Below, in pieces: positions 22,373-33,477 of a stretch of DNA of 64,000 nt. The stretch covers positions 81,443 through 145,442 of the forward strand of contig JAFKKF010000014.1 of NCBI GenBank assembly GCA_017305635.1. The letters run 5' to 3'. The notes below the pieces were generated by a model. That model searched no databases and was not told the origin of the DNA. It was given only the letters and a program-made list of their open reading frames with translations. The stretch's first letter is position 1, and each line of letters starts with the position of its first letter. Origin of the DNA: Hyphomicrobiales bacterium. GTDB lineage: Bacteria > Pseudomonadota > Alphaproteobacteria > Rhizobiales > Kaistiaceae. Made by a program: the position numbers and the translations under genes.

Positions 22373-24184
22373 ATGCGTGGCCATATCGCGACCCCATCTC
22401 ATTCCGCCCAGTCTGGTTCCGCCCAGCCTCGTTCCGTCTGCATGCTTTCGATCCTGATGGCCGCCACGGCGCTCGGCGGCGTTTCACCGGCCTTCGCCGC
22501 GACGCCCGGCGGGGTGGTCGACGGCGTCCCGACCATCCAGGCCTGCGCGCAGCTCGGCTTCGCGCCGCCGGCGATCCAGGACGAGGACGGCTATGCGCCG
22601 AACAAGGCGCGCACCTATACCCGCTCGGGCGGCGCGCCGAAGCTCGCGGCGCCAACCGGCGTTCCGCCCATGCCGCCGCCGAGCGCCACCTTCGCCATGG
22701 AGGCGGCGCCCGCCATGGGCGGCGTGGTCGCCAACCAGCCGATGGCCGGCGACGTCGAGACGGAGAAGTACCCGCACGCCACGCAGAACCCGATCAAGGA
22801 AGTGGCGGAGCAGCCGGTATCGACCTTCTCCATCGACGTCGACACGGCCTCCTATGCCAATGTCCGGCGCTACCTCGCGCAGGGCTCGCTGCCGCCGCGC
22901 GACGCCGTGCGCGTCGAGGAGATGCTCAACTATTTCGACTATGGCTACCAGAAGCCGACGGCGGCCGAGACGCCATTCCAGCCGACGGTGACGATGACGC
23001 CCTCGCCCTGGGCGAACGGCAAGCACATCGTCCATATCGGCCTGCAGGGCTACGACATCGCCCATGACAAGCAGCCGCCCTTGAACCTCACGTTCCTGAT
23101 CGACGTGTCCGGCTCGATGGATGATCCCGACAAGCTGCCGCTGGCGCAGAAGGCGCTGAACATCCTCGTCGACCAGCTGCGGCCGGAGGATCGCGTCTCG
23201 CTCGCCGTCTATGCCGGCAATGCCGGGGCGGTGCTGGCGCCGACGCCTGGCAACGAGAAGCTGAAGATCCGCTGCGCGATCAATGCGCTCCATGCCGGTG
23301 GGTCGACCGCCGGCGGCGAAGGCCTGGCGCTCGCCTATGCCATGGCCGAGCAGGGCTACCAGAAGCAGGCGGCCAACCGCGTGATCCTGATGACCGACGG
23401 CGACTTCAACGTCGGCGTCGCCGATCCGAACAAGCTGCAGGACTTCGTCGCGGAGAAGCGGAAGACCGGCGTCTATCTCTCGGTCTTCGGCCTCGGCGGC
23501 GGCAACTACAACGACCTGATGATGCAGACCCTCTCGCAGGCCGGCAACGGCACGGCGGGCTATGTCGATACGCTCGACGAGGCGCGGAAGCTGTTCCACG
23601 ACGATTTCTCGTCCTCTGTCTTCCCGATCGCCGACGACGTGAAGATCCAGGTGGAGTTCAATCCGGCCCGCGTCGCGGAGTACCGGCTGATCGGCTACGA
23701 AACCCGGCTGCTCAACCGCGAGGACTTCAACAATGACCGCGTCGATGCCGGCGAGGTCGGGTCGGGCGCCTCGGTGACGGCGCTCTACGAGATCACGCCG
23801 GTCGGCGGCCCGCTGTCGAGCGATCCGCTCCGCTACCATTCGGTCTCAGCCGGCGGGCAGGAAGACAAGGGCGACGAGCTCGCCTTCCTCAAGATCCGCT
23901 ACAAGCTGCCGGGTGAGGGCACCTCGCACCTCATTACGCGGCCGATCACGGATGCCGATGCGGTCCCGTCGGTCGACAAGGCGCCGGAGGCGACGCGCTG
24001 GGCGGTGGCGGTGGCTGCCTATGGCCAGCGGCTCCGCGGCGACACCTATGTGCAGGCGGGCTACGACTGGGATTCGATCCTCGCCCTGGCACAGGGCGCG
24101 CGCGGCGATGATCCCTTCGGCATCCGCGCCGAGTTCGTGAAGCTGGTGCGTTCCGCCGAGACGGCGCACTCGATCAACGAATAG
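22373..24184 (+). CDS. vWA domain protein, YfbK-like with DUF3520
   Basis: 603 residues. Starts at an ATG with a strong site (GGGAGGACGG). Residues 1-42 include a signal peptide with a long charged leader (hydrophobic core LSILMAATALGGVSPAFA). A proline/alanine-rich stretch leads to a von Willebrand factor type A N-terminal region (FSIDVDTASYANVRRYL) and the vWA domain with MIDAS motif LIDVSGSMD near residue 240 and LMTDGDFNVG near 340. The C-terminal DUF3520 region follows. Periplasmic or surface location and metal-dependent protein binding are inferred. Followed by a clear terminator. Confidence 0.88.
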   Translation: MRGHIATPSHSAQSGSAQPRSVCMLSILMAATALGGVSPAFAATPGGVVDGVPTIQACAQLGFAPPAIQDEDGYAPNKARTYTRSGGAPKLAAPTGVPPMPPPSATFAMEAAPAMGGVVANQPMAGDVETEKYPHATQNPIKEVAEQPVSTFSIDVDTASYANVRRYLAQGSLPPRDAVRVEEMLNYFDYGYQKPTAAETPFQPTVTMTPSPWANGKHIVHIGLQGYDIAHDKQPPLNLTFLIDVSGSMDDPDKLPLAQKALNILVDQLRPEDRVSLAVYAGNAGAVLAPTPGNEKLKIRCAINALHAGGSTAGGEGLALAYAMAEQGYQKQAANRVILMTDGDFNVGVADPNKLQDFVAEKRKTGVYLSVFGLGGGNYNDLMMQTLSQAGNGTAGYVDTLDEARKLFHDDFSSSVFPIADDVKIQVEFNPARVAEYRLIGYETRLLNREDFNNDRVDAGEVGSGASVTALYEITPVGGPLSSDPLRYHSVSAGGQEDKGDELAFLKIRYKLPGEGTSHLITRPITDADAVPSVDKAPEATRWAVAVAAYGQRLRGDTYVQAGYDWDSILALAQGARGDDPFGIRAEFVKLVRSAETAHSINE

Positions 24185-24207
24185 CCGGTACGGCTTCGGC
24201 AGCATCG

Positions 24208-24240
24208 TCCCCGGCGTCTCGGGCGCCGGGGATTTCTCTT
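24208..24240 (+). terminator. Intrinsic terminator after vWA gene
   Basis: Perfect 9-bp stem TCCCCGGCG (24208-24216) and CGCCGGGGA (24224-24232) with a 7-base loop, then TTTCTCTT. It lies 24 bases after the vWA stop and upstream of kdsA, so kdsA needs its own promoter. Confidence 0.85.
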
Positions 24241-24301
24241 GTCCGCCAGGTATTTGCCGGGGAGTGGCCTTTGTCGTCGCGATCGCTATGATCCGCGCGC
24301 C

Positions 24302-25135
24302 ATGAAGCCCAATCATCACGTCCCGGTCGGCGCCGTCACCTTCGGCAACGACTTGCCGCTCGCCCTCATTGCCGGCCCGTGCCAGCTCGAATCCCGGCAG
24401 CACGCCTTCGACATGGCGGGCCGGCTGAAGGAGATGGCCGCGCGGCTCGGCATCGGCCTCGTCTACAAGACGAGCTTCGACAAGGCCAACCGCACCAGCC
24501 TCAAGGGCAAGCGCGGCATGGGGCTCGACAAGGCGCTCGCCATCTTCGCGGACCTGAGGAAAGACCTCGGCCTGCCGATCCTCACCGACGTGCACGAGCG
24601 GGCGCAATGCGCCGAGGTGGCGCCCGTCGTGGACATCCTGCAGATACCCGCCTTCCTCAGCCGGCAGACGGACCTGCTGATCGCCGCCGCCGAGACCGGC
24701 AAGGTGGTGAACGTGAAGAAGGGCCAGTTCCTCGCGCCCTGGGACATGAAGAACGTCGCCGCCAAGATCACCGAGAGCGGCAATGCGAACGTGCTGCTCA
24801 CCGAGCGCGGCGCGAGCTTCGGCTACAACACGCTGGTCTCGGACATGCGCTCGCTGCCGATCATGGCGGAGACGGGCGCGCCGGTGATCTTCGACGCGAC
24901 GCATTCGGTGCAGCAGCCGGGCGGGCAGGGGACGTCGTCGGGGGGCGACCGGCGCTACGTGCCGGTGCTGGCGCGGGCGGCGGTGGCGGTCGGCGTCGCC
25001 GGCGTTTTCATCGAGACGCACCAGGACCCGGACAACGCGCCCTCCGACGGGCCGAACATGATCCAGATCGATCGCCTGCCGGCGCTGCTCGAGACGCTGA
25101 TCGCGCTCGACCGGGTGGCGAAGGGGGCTGTCTAG
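24302..25135 (+). CDS. kdsA: 3-deoxy-8-phosphooctulonate synthase
   Basis: Condenses arabinose 5-phosphate and phosphoenolpyruvate to KDO 8-phosphate for lipopolysaccharide core. 277 residues. Typical opening [10 protein letters not shown] (residues 21-30), [11 protein letters not shown] near 57 and [10 protein letters not shown] near 200. The stop overlaps that of the convergent membrane-protein gene. In Rhizobiales it normally lies between pyrG and eno, as here, but with extra genes on both sides. Confidence 0.97.
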   Translation: MKPNHHVPVGAVTFGNDLPLALIAGPCQLESRQHAFDMAGRLKEMAARLGIGLVYKTSFDKANRTSLKGKRGMGLDKALAIFADLRKDLGLPILTDVHERAQCAEVAPVVDILQIPAFLSRQTDLLIAAAETGKVVNVKKGQFLAPWDMKNVAAKITESGNANVLLTERGASFGYNTLVSDMRSLPIMAETGAPVIFDATHSVQQPGGQGTSSGGDRRYVPVLARAAVAVGVAGVFIETHQDPDNAPSDGPNMIQIDRLPALLETLIALDRVAKGAV

Positions 25136-25986
25136 GCCTTCGGCCTGAAGGCCGTCCTTATCAGGCTTCCGAAGCCTTCGGGCGGCTCGCCGGCGGCAGC
25201 ATAGGTGTAAAGCGCGGCGGAATAGATGCCGGTCAGCGCGGCGCCGATCGTGGCGACCGGGATGATGATGGCGGCGGCAAGCAGATAGACGACGATGGCG
25301 AGGTCCCGGTGGCCTGCGCCTCCGAGCAGCAGGGCCCCGCCATGCGCCAGCACCGCGACCACGCCGATGATGCCGCTGACGACCAGCGATATGCCGCCAT
25401 TGCCGACGAGGTTCTCGCCCCAGGTGTCGCGCAGCAGCCGCGCGCTCTTCTTCACCGCCTCGACCGGGCCGACGCCCTCGGCGGCGAGCACCGGAACGAC
25501 GAGGAAGGTCACCACGGTCCAGGCTAGGTCGAGCGTGCCGCCGATGATCCTGCCGATGATGCCACGATTGGCAAGCAGGCGGAGGAGCAGTCCGACGGTG
25601 CCGGCGATGATGGCATAGCCGAAGATCGAGCCGATGCGGCTGAAGGCGAGCCTGAAGGCATCGACGATGGTCGGATCGCCGCCGTTCAGCTTGGCGATAG
25701 CCGCGCCGGCGAGGGCGGTGTTGAAGAAGATGACGATGAAATAGAGGGCCACGTAGACGATGAACATCCAGACATAGACGTTGACGTCGGTGGCGAGATC
25801 GGGCGCGCCGCTCTTCAGCTTCTCGAAGAAGCCGGCGGCGAAGGCGTCCCATACGAAGAAGCCGCCGACCAGCAGGACGGCGAGGCCGGAGAAGAGCGGG
25901 AAGAGCAGAAACTTCTTCTCCTCGCGCAGTATCGCGGCACTGGCCATCACGATCTCGAGGCTGCGCGCCAACCGGACCCCGAACAT
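25132..25986 (-). CDS. DUF6159-like integral membrane protein
   Basis: 284 residues with about six membrane helices in long hydrophobic blocks (for example [20 protein letters not shown] near residue 26 and [15 protein letters not shown] near 84). The pattern [13 protein letters not shown] followed by FFNTALAG resembles proteins labelled DUF6159; function unknown. Convergent with kdsA with a four-base overlap. Confidence 0.7.
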   Translation of the reverse strand: MFGVRLARSLEIVMASAAILREEKKFLLFPLFSGLAVLLVGGFFVWDAFAAGFFEKLKSGAPDLATDVNVYVWMFIVYVALYFIVIFFNTALAGAAIAKLNGGDPTIVDAFRLAFSRIGSIFGYAIIAGTVGLLLRLLANRGIIGRIIGGTLDLAWTVVTFLVVPVLAAEGVGPVEAVKKSARLLRDTWGENLVGNGGISLVVSGIIGVVAVLAHGGALLLGGAGHRDLAIVVYLLAAAIIIPVATIGAALTGIYSAALYTYAAAGEPPEGFGSLIRTAFRPKA

Positions 25987-26117
25987 GGCAATGCTCCCTC
26001 CGGCGGGCTGCCGGCGGGTTGCCCTACAACCTTGGGCTGAAGGAAGGGTGAAGCGGTTGGACTAACGAGTGCTTTTCGAGGCGGGGCGGCTTGTCCGCTC
26101 CGCGGCATTTCTCCCTC

Positions 26118-26146
26118 CGTCATCGCCGGGCCTGTCCGCGATGACG
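26118..26146. repeat. Intergenic hairpin sharing core with the element at 51.4 kb
   Basis: CGTCATCGC (26118-26126) and GCGATGACG (26138-26146) form a perfect 9-bp stem. The ATCGCCGGGCCTG core is repeated at 51433. It lies between two minus-strand membrane-protein genes. Confidence 0.6.
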
Positions 26147-26172
26147 ACGTGAAGGAGCGGCCACGTCCGCCG

Positions 26173-26745
<573 letters not shown>

Positions 26746-26747
26746 CC

Positions 26748-27200
26748 TCACCCCCGTCCGATGTAAGGCCCGATGGCCTGATCCGCGATCCAGATGCCGT
26801 CCGGCGGCGCGCCGGTCTGCCAGAAGACGTCGATGGGCATGCCGCCGCGCGGATTGAAATAGCCGCCGATGCGCAGCCAGCGCGGCGCGAGCAGCGCGAC
26901 GAGGCGCTTGCCGATCGTCACCGTGCAGTCCTCGTGGAAGGCGCCGTGGTTGCGGAAGGACTGGAGGTAGAGCTTCAGCGACTTCGATTCGACCAGCCAT
27001 TTGCCGGGAACGTAGTCGATCATCAGGATGCCGAAATCGGGCTGGCCGGTGACCGGGCAGATGGAGGTGAATTCGGGGAAGGTGAAGCGGGCGACATAGC
27101 CGGTGCCGTCGTGCGGATTGGGCACGCGGTCGAGCTTCGCCTTTTCCGGCGCATCGGGCATGGCGACCCGGCGGCCGAGCTGCAGTTTCGTCTTTGCCAT
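26748..27200 (-). CDS. queF: NADPH-dependent preQ0 reductase QueF
   Basis: Reduces 7-cyano-7-deazaguanine to preQ1 in queuosine synthesis. 150 residues, the short unimodular form. The substrate-binding cysteine is in [13 protein letters not shown] near residues 46-58, followed by the Glu in [12 protein letters not shown] near 70-81 and [12 protein letters not shown]. The ATG at 27200 fits the family; the upstream open frame is unsupported. No preQ1 riboswitch fits in the 32-base gap upstream. Confidence 0.96.
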   Translation of the reverse strand: MAKTKLQLGRRVAMPDAPEKAKLDRVPNPHDGTGYVARFTFPEFTSICPVTGQPDFGILMIDYVPGKWLVESKSLKLYLQSFRNHGAFHEDCTVTIGKRLVALLAPRWLRIGGYFNPRGGMPIDVFWQTGAPPDGIWIADQAIGPYIGRG

Positions 27201-27232
27201 AGCGATATCCGTTCGGAGGTCCGGCGCGCGTT

Positions 27233-29585
<2,353 letters not shown>

Positions 29586-29587
29586 GG

Positions 29588-29740
29588 CGACGGTTCGGCT
29601 ATTTTGGTGGAGATGATGTTCCGCTGTTCCTGCTGGCAATCTACGGCAAGAACCAGAAGACCGATCTTGACGCCGCCGAGAGGAATGAACTGGCGATGAT
29701 CCTTCCGCGGATCGCAGCAGCGTACAGGAGGGGAAAATAG
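29588..29740 (+). pseudogene. 3' remnant of a RelE/HigB-type toxin gene
   Basis: In frame +2 (29588-29740) the translation includes GGDDVPLFLLAIYGKNQKTD and then AERNELAMI, which matches the C-terminal part of RelE/ParE-type toxins that cleave mRNA on the ribosome. Only about 45 residues are present and the N-terminal half (usually 60 to 70 residues) is missing, because the homology starts about 12 bases after the eno stop. There is no start codon at a suitable distance. The reading frame ends in TAG two bases before the antitoxin ATG. It is interpreted as a deletion remnant. Confidence 0.7.
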
Positions 29741-29742
29741 CC

Positions 29743-30039
29743 ATGGGCAAGTTTGGCAAAGAACTCATCCAGAGCGCCAAGGAGGCCTTGGCGATCGCCG
29801 AAGGGCGCATGGTGCCGGCGCGGGTGATCCAGCCGCGGGGCGTGGATGTTGCGGCCATTCGGAAACGCCTCGGCCTCTCCCAGGGAAAATTTGCCTCGCG
29901 CTTCGGCCTTTCGGCGGCAACTGTCCGGGATTGGGAACAGGGCCGACGCGTGCCTGATCGGATCGCCACGAATCTCCTTCTGGTGATCGAGCATGCGCCA
30001 GAGACCGTTGATGAGGCTCTGGCTGTCCCTGGGGAATAA
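29743..30039 (+). CDS. XRE-type antitoxin-like DNA-binding protein
   Basis: 98 residues. A helix-turn-helix of the Cro/CI type spans about residues 38-75 (AAIRKRLGLSQGKFASRFGL then SAATVRDWEQGRR), preceded by an N-terminal extension typical of antitoxins paired with RelE/HigB-like toxins. It starts two bases after the toxin remnant's stop, the usual toxin-first order, with AGGAGG at 29726-29731. The DNA-binding domain looks intact, so the protein may still bind its operator although its partner is broken. Confidence 0.8.
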   Translation: MGKFGKELIQSAKEALAIAEGRMVPARVIQPRGVDVAAIRKRLGLSQGKFASRFGLSAATVRDWEQGRRVPDRIATNLLLVIEHAPETVDEALAVPGE

Positions 30040-30106
30040 TACGCCGCAACACTCCGTTAAGCCTGTTCGGGCGAGAGTGGCGGCGCAACCGGACCGCATT
30101 CGCCCG

Positions 30107-30439
30107 ATGATCACCCGCCAGCGCCGCTCGTCGCCCCTCAGCCGCCTGTGGATGCCGCTGCTCACGGCGGCGTTCCTCGGCTATTTCGGCTACCATGCCT
30201 TCTCGGGCGCCTTCGGCAAATGGTCGATGGACCGGATGAAGGTCGAGACGGCGAACCTCGAATCCCAACTCGCCACGCTCAAGACGGAGCGGGCCAATCT
30301 CGAGCGGAAGGTCGCGCTGCTCCGGCCGGAAAGCCTCGATGCCGACGTGGTCGACATGGAGGCGCGCTCCCAGCTCAACATGATGCGGCCTGATGAACTC
30401 GTGATTTCGTTCGGTGCGACGCAGCATCCGGCGAAATAG
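30107..30439 (+). CDS. FtsB/DivIC-like septum formation protein
   Basis: 110 residues from the ATG at 30107. A single membrane helix (about 14-30, MPLLTAAFLGYFGYHAF) is followed by a coiled coil with heptad leucines (about 42-70) and an ARSQLNMMRPDELVI segment typical of the FtsB/DivIC septum-formation family, which joins FtsL and FtsQ in the divisome. In Rhizobiales this gene is regularly placed between eno and pdhA, as here. Confidence 0.85.
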   Translation: MITRQRRSSPLSRLWMPLLTAAFLGYFGYHAFSGAFGKWSMDRMKVETANLESQLATLKTERANLERKVALLRPESLDADVVDMEARSQLNMMRPDELVISFGATQHPAK

Positions 30440-30472
30440 CGCCAGCTTTTTCTGCTGCACTGCAATATACCC

Positions 30473-30560
30473 TGCAAATCAGCATAATCGACTTGCGGGA
30501 AACACGGCCCGCGGTCCTTGGATTGATCCTTGGGTTCCGCTACGTTCCTTTGCAAATCAG
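30473..30560 (+). promoter_or_regulatory. pdhA upstream region with direct repeats and putative promoter
   Basis: TGCAAATCAG occurs at 30473-30482 and again at 30551-30560; the second copy is centred on TTTGCAAA. Between them a TTGGAT (30518-30523) and TACGTT (30541-30546) with 17-base spacing may be the promoter. The repeats flank it and could bind a regulator of the pyruvate dehydrogenase operon; this is inferred only. Confidence 0.4.
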
Positions 30561-30585
30561 GGATGATGCGCAAGAGGAGCAATGA

Positions 30586-31644
30586 ATGGCGAAAGCCGAG
30601 CGTAAAGCGGAGAAACCGGTAACGTCACCCGCGATCGTCTCCAACGCCCGACCGACCCTGGCTACTTCCAAGAACGATCCCCCCGCGCTGACGCAGAAGC
30701 AGGAGCGCGACGCCTTCGAGATGATGCTCCTCATCCGTCGTTTCGAGGAGCGCGCCGGCCAGATGTACGGCATGGGCCTCATCGGCGGATTCTGCCATCT
30801 CTACATCGGCCAGGAAGCGGTCGTCGTCGGCATGCAGATGGCGATCGGCGAGGGCGACCAGGTCATCACCGGCTATCGCGACCACGGCCACATGCTGGCG
30901 ACCGGCATGGACCCGAAGGGCGTCATGGCCGAACTCACCGGCCGCCGCACCGGCTATTCGCACGGCAAGGGCGGCTCGATGCACATGTTCAGCCGCGAGA
31001 AGAACTTCTTCGGCGGCCACGGCATCGTCGGTGCGCAAGTCTCGCTCGGCACCGGGCTCGCCTTCGCCAACCGCTATCGCGGCAATGACCGCGTCAGCCT
31101 GACCTATTTCGGCGATGGCGCCGCCAACCAGGGCCAGGTCTACGAGAGCTTCAACATGGCGGAGCTGTGGAAGCTCCCGGTGATCTTCATCATCGAGAAC
31201 AACCGCTACGCCATGGGCACCTCGGTGGCGCGCTCCTCGGCGCAGACCGATTTCTCGCGCCGCGGCCTGTCGTTCAACATTCCGGGCGAGCAGGTCGACG
31301 GCATGGACGTGCGCGCGGTGAAGGCGGCCGGCGAGAAGGCGGTTGCCTGGTGCCGCGCCGGCAAGGGCCCCTACATCCTCGAGATGCTCACCTATCGCTA
31401 TCGCGGCCACTCCATGTCCGATCCGGCCAAGTACCGGACGCGCGAGGAGGTCAACAAGTTCCGCGACGAGCAGGACCCGATCGACATGGTGCGCGCGCGC
31501 CTCATCGAGAGGAAGTGGGCGACCGAGGAAGAGCTGAAGGAGATCGAGAAGCGCATCCGCGACATCGTCACCGAGGCGGCGGATTTCGCGCAGGCCGGTC
31601 CGGAGCCCGATCCGTCGGAACTGTGGACCGACATCACGCACTGA
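30586..31644 (+). CDS. pdhA: Pyruvate dehydrogenase E1 component, alpha subunit
   Basis: Thiamine-diphosphate-dependent decarboxylation of pyruvate, first step of the pyruvate dehydrogenase complex. 352 residues. The ThDP motif GDG...N is at GDGAANQGQVYESFNMAELW with ENNRYAMGTS after it (about residues 174-210); regulatory-loop-like YRGHSMSDPAKYR is near 270. The basic, proline-rich first 35 residues are an extension. It opens the pdhA-pdhB-pdhC-lpdA operon. The heterotetrameric E1 is the alphaproteobacterial and mitochondrial form. Confidence 0.97.
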   Translation: MAKAERKAEKPVTSPAIVSNARPTLATSKNDPPALTQKQERDAFEMMLLIRRFEERAGQMYGMGLIGGFCHLYIGQEAVVVGMQMAIGEGDQVITGYRDHGHMLATGMDPKGVMAELTGRRTGYSHGKGGSMHMFSREKNFFGGHGIVGAQVSLGTGLAFANRYRGNDRVSLTYFGDGAANQGQVYESFNMAELWKLPVIFIIENNRYAMGTSVARSSAQTDFSRRGLSFNIPGEQVDGMDVRAVKAAGEKAVAWCRAGKGPYILEMLTYRYRGHSMSDPAKYRTREEVNKFRDEQDPIDMVRARLIERKWATEEELKEIEKRIRDIVTEAADFAQAGPEPDPSELWTDITH

Positions 31645-31759
31645 GCCGGGAGTAGCGCCCATGTGCCTCGCGCCGCGCCGGATCGGAAGTGCCGACCGGA
31701 GCCGCGGCCGGGCGGGGGCGCGGCCCACCGACTTACTCGCTTTTCAGGGAACCTGACCG

Positions 31760-33166
31760 ATGCCGATCGAAATCCTCATGCCGGCCCTGTCGCCGACGAT
31801 GGAGGAGGGAAAGCTCTCCAAGTGGATGAAGAAGGAGGGCGATTCCGTGAAGCCCGGCGACGTCATCGCCGAGATCGAGACCGACAAGGCGACGATGGAG
31901 GTCGAGGCGGTCGACGAGGGCAAGATCGCGCGGATCCTGATCCCCGAGGGCACCGACAACGTGAAGGTCAACACGCCGATCGCGGTGCTGGCCGGCGATG
32001 GCGAGTCGGTCGCGGCGGCCGCCAAGGCGCCGGTGCAGCAGGCGCCGGCGGGCATGGAGGAGGCGGCCGAATCCGCCGCGCCGGCGGTTGCCGAAGCTCC
32101 TGCGGTGCGCGAGGCGCCGGCCAAGGCTCCCGCTGCGCCGAAGCTCCGGGAGCTCGCCGATCCCGACCTGCCGTCCGGCACCGAGATGGTGACGATGACC
32201 GTGCGCGAGGCGCTCCGCGACGCCATGGCCGAGGAGATGCGCCGCGACGGCGACGTCTTCGTCATGGGCGAGGAAGTGGCCGAGTACCAGGGCGCCTACA
32301 AGGTGACGCAGGGCCTGCTCGAGGAGTTCGGGGCGCGCCGCGTCATCGACACGCCGATCACCGAGCACGGCTTTGCCGGCCTCGGCGTCGGCGCGGCGCT
32401 CTCGGGCCTGAAGCCGGTGGTCGAGTTCATGACTTTCAACTTCGCCATGCAGGCGATCGACCAGATCATCAACTCGGCGGCGAAGACGCTCTACATGTCC
32501 GGCGGGCAGATGGGCTGCCCGATCGTCTTCCGCGGCCCGAACGGCGCCGCCGCCCGCGTCGCGGCCCAGCACAGCCAGGACTATTCGGCCTGGTACTCGC
32601 AGGTGCCCGGCCTCAAGGTCGTGCAGCCCTATTCGGCGGCCGATGCGAAGGGCCTGCTCAAGGCGGCGATCCGCGACCCGAACCCGGTCGTGTTCCTCGA
32701 GAACGAGATCCTCTACGGCCAGTCCTTCGAGGTGCCGAAGCTCGACGACTTCGTCCTGCCGATCGGCAAGGCGCGCATCGCGCGCGCGGGCAAGGACCTC
32801 ACCATCATCTCCTTCGGGATCGGCATGACCTATGCGCTGAAGGCGGCGAACGAGCTCGCCTCGCTTGGCATCGACGCCGAGGTGATCGACCTGAGGACGC
32901 TTCGTCCGCTCGACTTCGACACGATCATCGAGTCGGTGAAGAAGACCAACCGCGCGATCACGGTGGAGGAGGGCTGGCCGACCAACTCGGTGGGCAGCCA
33001 CGTCGCTTCCGAGATCACGGTGCGCGCCTTCGACCACCTCGACGCGCCGGTCATCAAGGTCAGCGGCAAGGACGTGCCGATGCCCTATGCGGCGAACCTC
33101 GAGAAGCTGGCGCTGCCCTCGGTCGCCGACGTCGTCGAGGCGGCGAAGGCGGTCACCTATCGCTGA
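31760..33166 (+). CDS. pdhB: Pyruvate dehydrogenase E1 component, beta subunit, with lipoyl domain
   Basis: Partner of PdhA in E1. 468 residues, longer than mitochondrial E1-beta because an N-terminal lipoyl domain (about residues 1-80, lipoylation lysine in [11 protein letters not shown] near residue 43) and an Ala/Pro linker precede the transketolase-type domain. That domain has [12 protein letters not shown] and [17 protein letters not shown] near residues 168-215, and ends in the transketolase C-terminal region. A lipoyl-bearing E1-beta is known from rhizobia. It starts 115 bases after pdhA. Confidence 0.97.
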   Translation: MPIEILMPALSPTMEEGKLSKWMKKEGDSVKPGDVIAEIETDKATMEVEAVDEGKIARILIPEGTDNVKVNTPIAVLAGDGESVAAAAKAPVQQAPAGMEEAAESAAPAVAEAPAVREAPAKAPAAPKLRELADPDLPSGTEMVTMTVREALRDAMAEEMRRDGDVFVMGEEVAEYQGAYKVTQGLLEEFGARRVIDTPITEHGFAGLGVGAALSGLKPVVEFMTFNFAMQAIDQIINSAAKTLYMSGGQMGCPIVFRGPNGAAARVAAQHSQDYSAWYSQVPGLKVVQPYSAADAKGLLKAAIRDPNPVVFLENEILYGQSFEVPKLDDFVLPIGKARIARAGKDLTIISFGIGMTYALKAANELASLGIDAEVIDLRTLRPLDFDTIIESVKKTNRAITVEEGWPTNSVGSHVASEITVRAFDHLDAPVIKVSGKDVPMPYAANLEKLALPSVADVVEAAKAVTYR

Positions 33167-33181
33167 CGAGAAGGAGAGGCC

Positions 33182-33472
33182 ATGGCTGAAGAATCCCTGA
33201 TCGAGAAGGCGCTGGAGGCGATCCTGCCGAAGCCGCGGAAGCGTGCGGCCAAGCCCGCCGCCACCCATACGCAGAAGCTCGCGGCGGTGCAGAAGAAGCT
33301 GACCCAGCTCTCGCGCGACGTCGAGAAGCTGGCGCGTCTCGTCGCGCAGAGCCAGAAGGGCGGCGCGGGCGCGAAGACCTCATCCCGGACGGCCAAGCCC
33401 GCCCGGGCCACGACCAAGAAGACGGCTGCCCGCAGGAAGGTGCGGGTCAAGAAACCGCTGAAGAAGAGCTGA
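33182..33472 (+). CDS. Small basic Lys/Ala-rich protein between pdhB and pdhC
   Basis: 96 residues. Residues 1-16 are acidic/helical (MAEESLIEKALEAILP), the middle (about 33-58) is a possible coiled coil (LAAVQKKLTQLSRDVEKLAR), and the C-terminal third is Lys/Arg/Ala-rich like bacterial histone-H1-like tails. GAGAAGGAGAGG before the ATG is a good binding site and the pdhC ATG follows five bases after the stop, so it is likely translated. I know no function for it. It could bind nucleic acid, or be a scaffold of the complex; both are guesses. Confidence 0.75.
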   Translation: MAEESLIEKALEAILPKPRKRAAKPAATHTQKLAAVQKKLTQLSRDVEKLARLVAQSQKGGAGAKTSSRTAKPARATTKKTAARRKVRVKKPLKKS

Positions 33473-33477
33473 AAGCC

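Noticed and set aside
27201..27232. preQ1 riboswitch upstream of queF
   Set aside because: Only 32 bases are available and no aptamer-like pairing is seen.
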